Shown: positions 42,375 through 51,805 of the stretch, one piece after another | How the letters are laid out: every line of letters starts with the position of its first letter | Numbering within the stretch: position 1 is the first letter of the stretch | Source: Sphaerospermopsis aphanizomenoides BCCUSP55 | Lineage (GTDB): Bacteria; Cyanobacteriota; Cyanobacteriia; Cyanobacteriales; Nostocaceae | DNA length: 64,000 bases | Assembly: GCF_001586785.1 (NCBI RefSeq) | Contig: NZ_LUFH02000007.1 | Location: 29,899-93,898, forward strand | Reading direction: 5' to 3' | Notes under the pieces: generated by a model | What the model was told of the DNA's origin: nothing | The model's input: the letters and a program-made list of their open reading frames with translations, nothing else | Databases searched by the model: none | Made by a program: the position numbers and the translations under genes

Positions 42375-45300
42375 CTATTCACCCCTTTGAAAACCATAAT
42401 CTTTCTTCCTGTCTTCAAATCTATACTCTCGATTATAATAATCATCGGGGTCATAACCAACATCACCAACAAAACAGAAAGACCTAGCTAAATTGAAAGT
42501 TCTCTTTTCAAAGTAAAATTTGTCTTGGGGTGACATTTTCATCAAGTCATTTTTAAACTTTTTCCACTCCCTCTGGTTATGTCTATCCATAAATACATCT
42601 TGTTTTTGTAAACGGTCTAACCATTCATCTTTTTTAATTATGACTGTATATCCATCGGTTTCTTCAAATTCCAAATAAATCTCTTCTAATAACTTTCGCA
42701 TTTCCTTGGGATATCTACCAGCTAAAGCTAAAAATGCAATTAATGTCTGTTTATATTCTGGTTTCGGTTCTTGTTTCCATGTTGTGTCATTAGGTAGGGG
42801 TGTCCAGATAATTTTAATGATTTTGCCAATATTAATTAGTCGCTTTGCAGTTCTTGGGGTTAAGTCAACGTGCTGACAAGATTCTGATATCCACTGGAAC
42901 TCTTCAGCAGTAAATCTTTCCCAACTTACTAAGGGTTCTGTATTGGCAGAATGTTGTATCTTTCTATTAGTTTCAGAATTAAATTCTTCAGTTCTGGGTT
43001 GAGAAATAACTTTAATACCTGAATTTGGAGTTGGAGTATATTCTTGTAAATTCCCATCTCTCTCTGTTTGTTTTTCAGGAACAACAGGTATTTCTAAAAT
43101 TTCATCTTGTTGAATATTTTCTGGGAATTCTTCTAATCCTTTTAAGAAGCTAATTTTCTCATTTATTTGTTGGCTGGAAATAGTATTTTCTCCTCTTGTT
43201 TGTTGTAAAATCATATCTTCTTGATTGTCTTTTTTAGCCTCCTCCTCAATATCTACTAAAGACTTTAAATAACTTGCTGTCACATCTTTACTAATAGGCC
43301 GCATTCTGTAGGGAATTTGAATTATTTTTTCCAAATAGTCCACACCAGAAGGAGTACCACCACGTTTTAAAACTCCTCTGTAAATGTGTTCCAAAGCACG
43401 ACCAATATAACGGTCATCTATTGCTAAGATAACGATAAAAAGTTCAGTATTTAATAATAATTGTACAGCTTCTAGAACTTGAACAACTCTATCAGGAGGA
43501 CAACGGTCTAAATCATCTATATATAAAACTATTCTTGCTGGACCCCTGGGGAAAAGTGGTTTCAAATCTTTTATTTTATCAGGATTTGTACGTCCTGTTT
43601 GATAGGTTAAATGTTCGGATAAATCTTGTAAATCATCCTGAATTTGGTGCATTATTCCCAGAAGTTTTTGATAGGAATTATCCTCTAAACGATTGTTGAC
43701 AAAATCCAGTAAAGATGTATACTGGGCAGTTAAGCCAACACGCTGTTTTTGTCTTTCCACTTGTAATTGCAGTTTTTCGATTTCCTGCTGTTTTGCAGTT
43801 AATTCTTGTGTCGCTAATTCCTTTCTAGCGAAAATTTCCTTAACTTGACTTTGTTCATATTCTTCTTTGCGTTGATTAATTTGTGCTTTAATTTTTTCTT
43901 CTTTACTTTGATTTAGTTTCTGTTTTTCTTCTTTGACATTTTCCCTAGCCACTTGTAAAAATCTCACTGTTTTGACTTGCCATACTTGGATTCTTTTGAA
44001 TATTTCTATTCCATTATAAATAGATGGGATAGCACACACACTTGTTACCCAAAGTTTTAAAGCTATAGATAGTTCTTTTAAAACTGGTAACAGCTTTGGT
44101 ATAACGGCAACCATGACAAAATAAGCAATAAATGGTAAAGCAGTTGCACCTAAAAAGATAAATAATGTTTTTCTGTCTTTTTTAGTAAATTCAATTAACC
44201 CAACTATTTGACTAGGTTGTTCTTCCAGAAAATGAGTTATTTTTTGGACATTATTAACAATATTTTGAATTTTTTCATCTTTTGTAGTAACTAATTCCTG
44301 TGCTATATCTATCAGATTAGATTCAGATAATTTATCTAACTTCAGCATCGGAAACTGTGCTTCTAAATCTTTTCTATCTTTAAAGCCACAGATATGGAGA
44401 AAATCTTTGAGGATCGAATCACCAAAATCATCCTTAAGTGTTTCTTTGAGTTGAGACAGAAAAACAATCAATATTGATAAATCTGTCATTTCTTGTTCAA
44501 CATTTGCCTCAATATTGTTCACCTCTTGATTAAAACTCTGTTCAATTTGCCTAATTTTTTGATTAAATTCATCCTCAATTTCTTGATTCTTATTTTTAAC
44601 TTCTGCTTCTAAATTTCGTAATTCTTCCTCCGTGCGTTTGAGTTTCTCCTGTTCTTCTTGTCTAACTTGACTGAGAATATCCCAAAGGGCATTACTATCA
44701 GCATTTTTATCTTGTAAGTTAGCAAATAATTCTGCTGTTAGTTCCGATTCTAAAATTGCCTTCCTATCACTATCATTCATCTGATTTATGACACGCCAAA
44801 TTTCACCACCAGCCAGCAAATCAGAAACTTCTCCTAACTGTTTTTCTAAAGTTAATTGACGGTCAAGTTGATCAAAAATAGTCTGCATTAAACTTGCCCA
44901 CAAATCAGACTTAGCATAACTCCAGGCGTTAAATTTAATTTGATAAACATGACCAACATAAGGAGAAAGATTTGGTTCATCTCCTTTTTCACCCCATGTT
45001 TGTTTTGCAGTTAGTTGTTGACAGCGAATTTTGGTAATTTGTTTTTCTATGAGGTGCATTCCAAAGGATTTTCCACTACCCCAACCACCTAAGATGGCTA
45101 CTGCTAAAGGAGGTTGAAGACTCCGCAACATCAACACATCAGCTAAAGATTGCAGTTCCTTAGCTACATCGAGAGAGTCTTCACCGGTCGGTTGGTCATT
45201 GCTAAAAGGTTGGGAAACACGACGAATATTAAACCCTTCCCAGTGCCAAACCTTGATACCATCTTTACTAGCACTAAAAATGTAATCTCCTTGGGGATCA

Positions 45301-47159
45301 AAAACAACCGCACAAACTTCTCGTTGGTGTTGGCCAATTTCGATCTGTCGCTTACGTTGGGGATCAGAAACATCCCATAACCTCACTGTTCCGTCATCGC
45401 TACCAGTGACAATGGTACTGCCATCAGGACTAAAACCTGCGTGAATTGACATAAGCTGAGTGAACAAAAAAGTTTTACCGAGAGGTTTTCCTTCTCTGTT
45501 CCACAATCTTACTGTTCCATCTTCACCACTACTGAGGATTGTCTGTCCATCTTGACTGATAGTTACTGATTTGACACCTGCTTGATGGCCATTCAAAGGA
45601 TTTGCGATCGCTTTTCCTTCTCTATTCCATAATCTTACTGTCCCGTTACTATCACCACTAACAACAGTTTGTCCATCCTGACTGATGGTTACTGATTTAA
45701 CCGCACCTTGATGTCCAGTAATAGGATTAGTGATGGCTTTTCCCTCTGGGTTCCATAATCTTACTGTTGCGTCACTGCCACCACTAACAATCATCTCACC
45801 ATCGCTACTGATAGCGACTGAATACACAGAACCTTCATGACCAGTAAAGGTATCAGCAATATGATTACCTTGTCTATCCCATAACTGCAATGTATGATCA
45901 CTACTAGCAGTAACAATAGTTTGACCATCATTGCTGATGGCTACTGAGTATATATAACCTAGATGACCAGCCCAGAAAACTAAAGGTTGTCCTCGCTTGT
46001 CCCATAAATGTACTGTTCCTTTTTCACCAGCACTAACAATAGTCTCCCCATCGTGACTAATAGCTAATGCAGTCACATTATCTGGATGGCCACTAAAGGG
46101 ATCTGCGATGGTTTGTCCCTGCCTATTCCACACTCTTACTGTGCGATCTATTCCACCACTAACGATAGTCTTACCATCGTTACTAATAGCTACTGAGTAT
46201 ACAGAACTTTCATGACCAATCAAGGGATTACTGATGAGTTCTCCTTGCCTATTTGACAACCAAACTTTTTGGTTGCTGCCAGCACTGACAATTGTTTGAC
46301 CGTCGCTACTGATAGCAACTGATCGAACAATACCAGGATTTTCGGTAACGATATTCTTACCATCACTACTGATGGTTACTGATTTAATAAAACCAGAATT
46401 TTGAGTAAAGGGGTTGCCGAGGCTTTCTCCTTCTCTGTCAAACACCCACACTTTTCCATCCCTACCACCACTGACAATTGTTTGTCCATCTTCACTAATG
46501 GCTACTGAAGTTACATAATCTTCATGTTTGGTGAAAAGATTGCCAATGGGTTGTCCTTGTCTGTTCCATAACCGCACTGTTTGATCACCGCGACTGCTAA
46601 CAATAGTCTCACCATCACTACTGATAGCTACCGATCTAACAACACCAGCGTTCTCATTCCAGGGATCGCTGATAGGTTCTCCTTGCCGATTCCACAAACG
46701 CACTGTACCATCTTCACCACCGCTAACAATTGTTTCCCCATCTTTGCTAATGGCAACTGAATAGACATGACCGCCATGTCCAGTAAAAATATTACCAATA
46801 GGTTGCCCCTGTCTGTCCCATAACCTTACTTTCTCATCAGTACCACCACTAACAATTGTTTGCCCGTCCTTAGTCATGGCTACGGATGTCACAGAATTTT
46901 CATGGGCGCTAAATCTCACTCTTTTTTTTCTTAGTAGCAAATCCCAAATTTCTATTGTTCCATCTGCTAAACCAACGGCTATGATTCGTCCATCCTCTGA
47001 AATGGCAACAGTCAGGACATTAGAGATAAATTGGGCAAAGGGTTTTTCCGGTTCTGGGGTTGCCGCTTCTAGGTCTTGGGGTGCTTCTATGCCAACTTCG
47101 ATTTCTGGGCTGCTAAATTGTTGGCCGCTTATTTCTTGTTGACCTTGGGGTGCTTCCAT
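42375..47159 (-). CDS. WD40-KAP P-loop NTPase fusion with transmembrane segments
   Basis: 1594 aa. Residues about 40-640 carry 14-15 WD40 blades of a type different from the neighbours (SVAISxDGxTIVSGGxDGTVRLWNRQGxPI); one blade is cut short (..GKNIVTENP). A KAP-family NTPase follows. Walker A is AILGGWGSGKSFG (about 690-702). Long coiled-coil segments (about 820-880 and 1075-1140) flank a hydrophobic pair (about 995-1065, LFIFLGATALPFIAYFVM, then LWVTSVCAIPSIY), and Walker B is IVLYIDDLDRCPPDRV (about 1210-1225). KAP ATPases typically have membrane helices between the Walker motifs and include PifA, which blocks phage T7. The C-terminal about 250 residues are polar. Membrane anchoring and sensing are inferred. 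Confidence 0.85.
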   Translation of the reverse strand: MEAPQGQQEISGQQFSSPEIEVGIEAPQDLEAATPEPEKPFAQFISNVLTVAISEDGRIIAVGLADGTIEIWDLLLRKKRVRFSAHENSVTSVAMTKDGQTIVSGGTDEKVRLWDRQGQPIGNIFTGHGGHVYSVAISKDGETIVSGGEDGTVRLWNRQGEPISDPWNENAGVVRSVAISSDGETIVSSRGDQTVRLWNRQGQPIGNLFTKHEDYVTSVAISEDGQTIVSGGRDGKVWVFDREGESLGNPFTQNSGFIKSVTISSDGKNIVTENPGIVRSVAISSDGQTIVSAGSNQKVWLSNRQGELISNPLIGHESSVYSVAISNDGKTIVSGGIDRTVRVWNRQGQTIADPFSGHPDNVTALAISHDGETIVSAGEKGTVHLWDKRGQPLVFWAGHLGYIYSVAISNDGQTIVTASSDHTLQLWDRQGNHIADTFTGHEGSVYSVAISSDGEMIVSGGSDATVRLWNPEGKAITNPITGHQGAVKSVTISQDGQTVVSGDSNGTVRLWNREGKAIANPLNGHQAGVKSVTISQDGQTILSSGEDGTVRLWNREGKPLGKTFLFTQLMSIHAGFSPDGSTIVTGSDDGTVRLWDVSDPQRKRQIEIGQHQREVCAVVFDPQGDYIFSASKDGIKVWHWEGFNIRRVSQPFSNDQPTGEDSLDVAKELQSLADVLMLRSLQPPLAVAILGGWGSGKSFGMHLIEKQITKIRCQQLTAKQTWGEKGDEPNLSPYVGHVYQIKFNAWSYAKSDLWASLMQTIFDQLDRQLTLEKQLGEVSDLLAGGEIWRVINQMNDSDRKAILESELTAELFANLQDKNADSNALWDILSQVRQEEQEKLKRTEEELRNLEAEVKNKNQEIEDEFNQKIRQIEQSFNQEVNNIEANVEQEMTDLSILIVFLSQLKETLKDDFGDSILKDFLHICGFKDRKDLEAQFPMLKLDKLSESNLIDIAQELVTTKDEKIQNIVNNVQKITHFLEEQPSQIVGLIEFTKKDRKTLFIFLGATALPFIAYFVMVAVIPKLLPVLKELSIALKLWVTSVCAIPSIYNGIEIFKRIQVWQVKTVRFLQVARENVKEEKQKLNQSKEEKIKAQINQRKEEYEQSQVKEIFARKELATQELTAKQQEIEKLQLQVERQKQRVGLTAQYTSLLDFVNNRLEDNSYQKLLGIMHQIQDDLQDLSEHLTYQTGRTNPDKIKDLKPLFPRGPARIVLYIDDLDRCPPDRVVQVLEAVQLLLNTELFIVILAIDDRYIGRALEHIYRGVLKRGGTPSGVDYLEKIIQIPYRMRPISKDVTASYLKSLVDIEEEAKKDNQEDMILQQTRGENTISSQQINEKISFLKGLEEFPENIQQDEILEIPVVPEKQTERDGNLQEYTPTPNSGIKVISQPRTEEFNSETNRKIQHSANTEPLVSWERFTAEEFQWISESCQHVDLTPRTAKRLINIGKIIKIIWTPLPNDTTWKQEPKPEYKQTLIAFLALAGRYPKEMRKLLEEIYLEFEETDGYTVIIKKDEWLDRLQKQDVFMDRHNQREWKKFKNDLMKMSPQDKFYFEKRTFNLARSFCFVGDVGYDPDDYYNREYRFEDRKKDYGFQRGE

Positions 47160-47395
47160 ACCAGTAATGTTACCAGTTGTGTGTGGGTGATACTGGTTTT
47201 ACTACGATACTTTTGGGTTGTAAATACTTTTATACGTTTATTTACAGTAATTATCTGAATTGGATCTGACAACGATTTGTGTTGTGAACGCAGACATGAA
47301 TAATAATTCAGCTATGGGTAATAGGTGAAAATTTTACCCATTACCCACTTTCTCCTTGTTCACAAATCAAAGAAGATGGCTTATTCTTGTAATAA
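47160..47395. other. Spacer upstream of the KAP gene
   Basis: 236 nt. It contains an imperfect dyad built from GGGTAATAGGTGAAAATTTTACCCATTACCC (arms around 47313-47346; cited in two parts GGGTAATAGG and ACCCATTACC). It probably holds the promoter of the minus-strand defence-like genes. No coding potential. Confidence 0.45.
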
Positions 47396-48226
47396 TTAAC
47401 CAGCTTTCACATTGATACTCATCAGATTTTCAATCAAGGCATAAACATCACTACGGCTGAGTTTTTCCTTGCCATTAGCTAAAGCATCAAGAGTACCATG
47501 TGCTAAAGCCAGAGGAATTTGACAGAATTGTAAAGCCGGTCCGTTAGGAAGGGAGTTAGTATAAGCATCTCCCAAGGATAGATTCCGACGTGCATATTCT
47601 TGAAGCTGGTCTTGATTCCACCCTTGGGGAAAAAAGTCTACACCACGGGTTAAATCTTCAGCATTATTACGGAGAATATTCACTGCTTGTAAACCTCTGC
47701 CAAAACCAATTGCTTGAGTGCGGTTGGTTTGGGTGCCATCATACCAACACCATAAATCTGAGAGTAACAAGCCGACTGCACCTGCCACACTAAATGTGTA
47801 ACGATCTAAATCAGATTCGGTGCTAATTTTCCAGTTGACTTCTGCCCAATAAGCCATTCTATCAGCCATTGCTGCTGTAGCATCCCAAATGCGAGGCGCA
47901 ATGCTTTCAGGTGCTAAAATTGACCATTCTCTAATTCTTAAACTTACTTCTGCTAAGGAATTTTCATGGCCGCTAAACCCGACAGAAAAAGCATCTACCG
48001 GAAAACCATCCACTCCTGCTTGTAATGTTTGACTGATATTTCGCAACAGGTATGACTTGGTGGCATTATCTAATTGTGGATGATCTTCGATTTCATCAAT
48101 GGCACGCATACACAAGTAGGCTGATGCAACTGCTTCCTGTAATCCTGGGGGTAAAATACTGATTGGTATATAAAACGTTCGACTAGTTTCTTTTAGGATT
48201 TGCAATGCATCTCCACGTAAATCCAT
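47396..48226 (-). CDS. Squalene/phytoene synthase family protein
   Basis: 276 aa from the ATG at 48226, which has AGAGGAGTGAAACA in front. The frame is open to 48262, but that extension lacks an SD. The first Asp-rich motif is AIDEIED (about 38-44) and the second is ILRNNAEDLTRGVDFFP (about 182-198). Together they bind the two prenyl diphosphates through Mg2+. The protein is shorter than canonical CrtB (about 310 aa), and no carotenoid genes are adjacent. It may therefore be one of the cyanobacterial paralogues with an unknown isoprenoid product, not the main phytoene synthase. Its stop lies 236 nt upstream of the KAP gene start, on the same strand. Confidence 0.8.
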   Translation of the reverse strand: MDLRGDALQILKETSRTFYIPISILPPGLQEAVASAYLCMRAIDEIEDHPQLDNATKSYLLRNISQTLQAGVDGFPVDAFSVGFSGHENSLAEVSLRIREWSILAPESIAPRIWDATAAMADRMAYWAEVNWKISTESDLDRYTFSVAGAVGLLLSDLWCWYDGTQTNRTQAIGFGRGLQAVNILRNNAEDLTRGVDFFPQGWNQDQLQEYARRNLSLGDAYTNSLPNGPALQFCQIPLALAHGTLDALANGKEKLSRSDVYALIENLMSINVKAG

Positions 48227-48726
48227 TGTTTCACTCCTCTCTTGCTGGTCACACCACATCAATTTCGTGTCTTTTGATGATACTGGATTTAGTTTCTACT
48301 TAAAAAATATGAAAAACTATCTAGTATTTCATCTAAAAATTTAGAGTTTACGGTATCGGAATTAACAAAAATCTCAAATTTATGGAATTCTAGTCTAGTA
48401 TATAGGGTTTTGGTGACAACAACTTTTTTGTGAGAATAGAGAACAATCTAGACAAACAAGCTGCTATCAGTAATTAGCTAGATTAGGATATGATGTTGCG
48501 CTCAATGTCACGCTACAGCGTCTCAGGCAAAATTGAATCACCCAGTTGTCTAAGTAGTTACGCCAGAATTCAGATCAGCATTCAGGAGTAAAACTTGCTT
48601 GATACTTGATTTTTGGTGTAAATTTTGTGCTTTATTTACCTGCAAGATGCTGTATGTGTTAGAAACATAAATTACGCAAATTTAGTCAAATAAATAACAA
48701 GTTGACCCAATGAAATGGAAAAAATT
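48227..48726. other. Divergent promoter region
   Basis: About 500 nt between the divergent prenyl-synthase-like and secreted-protein genes. No RNA gene, repeat or coding similarity is recognised, apart from a weak GTCACGCTACAGCG tract near 48506. Confidence 0.45.
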
Positions 48727-49938
48727 ATGAAAGTCCAAATACTTCTGTGTAGTGTGGTGGGGTTAATTGGTATTAGCACTCTGATTTTGTCACCAAAAAT
48801 ACTAACCCAGAATTCCCTTAAAGCAACGATAGCCACTACACCAAAAAATCTGCCCCAAAATCTAGAAACCGCAGTGCGGGAAAACATGGCGCTGCCATTG
48901 CAAATTAACAGCAAATCACTAAAATTGACTAAATCTGAAATAGCGACCTGGGAAGACTGTTTACCTAACAAATCAGGTCTTATTCCTCCTCAACCTTGTC
49001 AAGCTAGATCCCGTTCTGGCTGGCGTATAACTATGAGTGGTCAAGGTGAAAAGTGGGTTTATTATGTCACGAATAATGGATTTATTACCCTTGATGCGAT
49101 CGCAAGTTTAAATAATACTATTATCTCTACTTTATCTAAAAAATTGGCAATAAAACCCAATCGCTTGCGTATTGTTGCAGCACAACTAACTAAAGGTTTT
49201 CCTGACTGTCCCATTAACGCTACTTGCAAAGTCAAGCCGATTTTAGGATGGCGTGTTCTTGTAGAAGGTAGAGAGAAACCATTCTTATTGGGACTGGATG
49301 GCAAAGATTTAAATTATGGAAATTTAAGTTTATTTTTACCCAAACAAACAGCACAAATGCCTCGTAATATTGGCGTGAAGGTGTTAGAAGATGTTGTGAG
49401 TCGCCATGAAGTTTTAACTTCTAATCTGCGAGTAGAAAGTATTAAACCTACAAAATGGAATTGGTGTCAAGGTGGAGGTGCAGGTCCTTCAAGACCAGAA
49501 ATGGGGACTTGTCCAAATATAGAAGTAGAAGGTTGGCAAATGATAGTGACCAGTGGTGCTAATCGCTATGTTTACTATATTTCTAAAAACGATATTGCTA
49601 ACCATAATTTTTCTCCCATACCTGATGGAATGCAGAGTTTACCCAATTCAATTGTAACGGCAATTCAAAAAGATGCTGCTAAACGGGGAAAGGTCTCAGT
49701 TGATATGATTCGTTTACATTGGACAACTCCTCAATTTTTCGACCGTTGCTTGAATATTGATCACCAAAAATTAAATTGTCGTCAGTCCGTGCAAGCAGGA
49801 TGGCAAGTTACGGTTTTGGGAGGTAATAATTATGCTGTCAGTAATCTCAGTTCCAGTATTAAATGGATTTATAATGTCAATTTGGTTGGTAATGATATTC
49901 GATTTTTACAGTCTGGTGAGTGGTATCCAGTACCTTAA
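48727..49938 (+). CDS. Secreted protein with four related Cys-containing repeats, function unknown
   Basis: 403 aa from the Met at 48727 (another Met lies four codons upstream). An N-terminal signal (VQILLCSVVGLIGISTLIL) is followed by about four copies of an about 85-residue module. Each has a polar helix (VRENMALPLQINSKSLKL type), then W..DCLP or similar with two cysteines 10-20 residues apart, then GW(R/Q)(I/V)xVxG and an aromatic YVYYxxN strand. The paired cysteines suggest disulphides in an extracytoplasmic protein. I do not recognise the family. It stands alone on the + strand. Confidence 0.65.
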   Translation: MKVQILLCSVVGLIGISTLILSPKILTQNSLKATIATTPKNLPQNLETAVRENMALPLQINSKSLKLTKSEIATWEDCLPNKSGLIPPQPCQARSRSGWRITMSGQGEKWVYYVTNNGFITLDAIASLNNTIISTLSKKLAIKPNRLRIVAAQLTKGFPDCPINATCKVKPILGWRVLVEGREKPFLLGLDGKDLNYGNLSLFLPKQTAQMPRNIGVKVLEDVVSRHEVLTSNLRVESIKPTKWNWCQGGGAGPSRPEMGTCPNIEVEGWQMIVTSGANRYVYYISKNDIANHNFSPIPDGMQSLPNSIVTAIQKDAAKRGKVSVDMIRLHWTTPQFFDRCLNIDHQKLNCRQSVQAGWQVTVLGGNNYAVSNLSSSIKWIYNVNLVGNDIRFLQSGEWYPVP

Positions 49939-50064
49939 AATAATTCGTAAATAATTAGGGATTACTAAAAATTTTTATAAACTCTTCACCCAATCTTTCA
50001 CTGCTTTTCTAATCGTCCTTCTACCTCTTGCTGACTGCTGATAGCTTACTGCTGAATGTTTACT

Positions 50065-51453
50065 TTAAAAAGCATGGAGACAATAGCGATCGCGTCCTTG
50101 TTGTTTTGCATCGTACAGTGCTTTATCTGCTGCGGCAATTAATGTATCTGGTTTAACTTCATTATTGGGTATCAGTGCCGTAATTCCTAAACTGACTGTG
50201 ACAATATCTCTGACAGTGGACTTAAGATGAGGAATTGCCAGGTTGTGAATTGCTTCCTGAATTCTAACTGCGACCTTAACAGCACCCTTTAAATCTGTAT
50301 TAGGTAAGAGTACCGCAAATTCTTCACCACCATAACGCGCTACTAAATCAGCAGGACGATTTACATCAAGATGACGAATAAATTTATACACTGCTTGAGC
50401 AATTTGTAATAGGCACTCATCACCAGCTAAATGACCATAATAATCATTGTAATATTTGAAGGCATCAATATCAAAAATAATCAGGGAAAGTGGCCGCTGT
50501 ATTTGTGTCGATTCTTCCCATTCCTGTAGCAACCGATTATTAAAACAACGACGGTTAGCTACCTGAGTTAAACCATCCAAATTTGCCAGTATTTCCAGTC
50601 TGTGATTTGCCTGTTGCAGAGCTAGTTCAATTTGTTTTCGCGTTGTAATATCACGAATAGTAACTGCAAATCCATCACCTAATTTTACTGCCACAAAGTG
50701 AAACCAAGAAGAATCTCCTGATGGATAATAAAAATCCTGTTCTAGCGGTTCTGCTGTTTCTACAATCTTCACAAATTTATCAAAAAGTTCTGGGTCAATA
50801 TGACTGAGAAATTTCTTTAATACCAATTTGCCAATTAAATCTTCCCGACTACGTTCAAAGACTCTAGCGATAACAGGATTGACAACCAAGCAACGAAAAT
50901 CTTCAATATCTCCAGTCACGGGATCTCTAACAGCTTGCATAGCAGCAATCCCATCCAGAGAACTATTTAAAACACTAGCTAATAAAGCCCTAGAGTGATA
51001 CAGTACCTCTTCTGTTTCTCTGCGGTTATTAATTTCTTTTTGCAGAAGAAGTTGCTGACGTTGAATGGTCAACTGATTTTCCAGACGTGCTACTACTTCT
51101 TCGATTTGAAAAGGTTTGGTAATATAATCTATACCCCCTGATTCAAATGCCTTGACTTTATCAAAAACATCATCTAAGGCACTAATAAAAATTACAGGTA
51201 TATTGCGTAAATCTTCATCTATTTTGAGTGCCTGACATACTTGATATCCATCCATTTCTGGCATTTTGATATCTAAAAGTATGACATCTGGCCGCTTGAC
51301 CTTGACAGTTTTGAGTGCCATCCTGCCACTGGTGACACTGCGAACAGTGTAGCCGAGTTTGATTAACAAATCACTTAACAGTTGTAGGTTTTCGGGAATG
51401 TCATCTACCAGGAGAATATTACCTTTAGTTTCTTTTTCAGAATCAAGATTCAT
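50065..51453 (-). CDS. Response regulator diguanylate cyclase (REC-PAS-GGDEF)
   Basis: 462 aa. The receiver is at about 14-130 with the phospho-acceptor in [13 protein letters not shown]. The PAS region is at about 150-275. The GGDEF domain is at about 290-460, with an active-type A-site RYGGEEF (about 373) and, five residues before it, the inhibitory I-site RPAD. It should make c-di-GMP and be subject to product feedback. The REC-PAS part is close to the same part of the 810-aa kinase upstream, which suggests a duplication followed by fusion to different output domains. It lies last in the signalling cluster. Confidence 0.9.
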   Translation of the reverse strand: MNLDSEKETKGNILLVDDIPENLQLLSDLLIKLGYTVRSVTSGRMALKTVKVKRPDVILLDIKMPEMDGYQVCQALKIDEDLRNIPVIFISALDDVFDKVKAFESGGIDYITKPFQIEEVVARLENQLTIQRQQLLLQKEINNRRETEEVLYHSRALLASVLNSSLDGIAAMQAVRDPVTGDIEDFRCLVVNPVIARVFERSREDLIGKLVLKKFLSHIDPELFDKFVKIVETAEPLEQDFYYPSGDSSWFHFVAVKLGDGFAVTIRDITTRKQIELALQQANHRLEILANLDGLTQVANRRCFNNRLLQEWEESTQIQRPLSLIIFDIDAFKYYNDYYGHLAGDECLLQIAQAVYKFIRHLDVNRPADLVARYGGEEFAVLLPNTDLKGAVKVAVRIQEAIHNLAIPHLKSTVRDIVTVSLGITALIPNNEVKPDTLIAAADKALYDAKQQGRDRYCLHAF

Positions 51454-51805
51454 TGTTTATCAAGGGTGCGGCTAAATCAACCAACTGTTGAAATTCAAAT
51501 TAATGGGCTATTCCTGTTAAGGAATGTATTCAATGAGGTTCTGTTTTAGGAGTTTCTCCTCTTAGTTCCATAACAGAATTGGTACTTTCTTCTATAGTTG
51601 CTTCATAATAGCTGATTAATCTATTCTTCAGGCATAAATGCCAGATGATCAGATAGTCGGAGATATTTTTTCTGTATTATCCCACTCAGGAGAGCTAGTT
51701 TCAGCAAAAATATATCTTACACCAAGATGTGAATTCCTAAGTAGCAATTTGGGTTATCCATAACATCCTATGATTTCCTCACCACCTTGTCCGTTGCTAT
51801 GATAT
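51454..51805. other. Gene-free spacer in the signalling cluster
   Basis: 352 nt between the GGDEF gene start and the 810-aa kinase stop. Nothing recognisable was found. It probably holds the separate promoter of the GGDEF gene. Confidence 0.5.

Noticed and set aside
47396..48226. Assignment as the main phytoene synthase CrtB
   Set aside because: The motifs fit the superfamily, but the length and lack of carotenoid neighbours do not allow a specific call.
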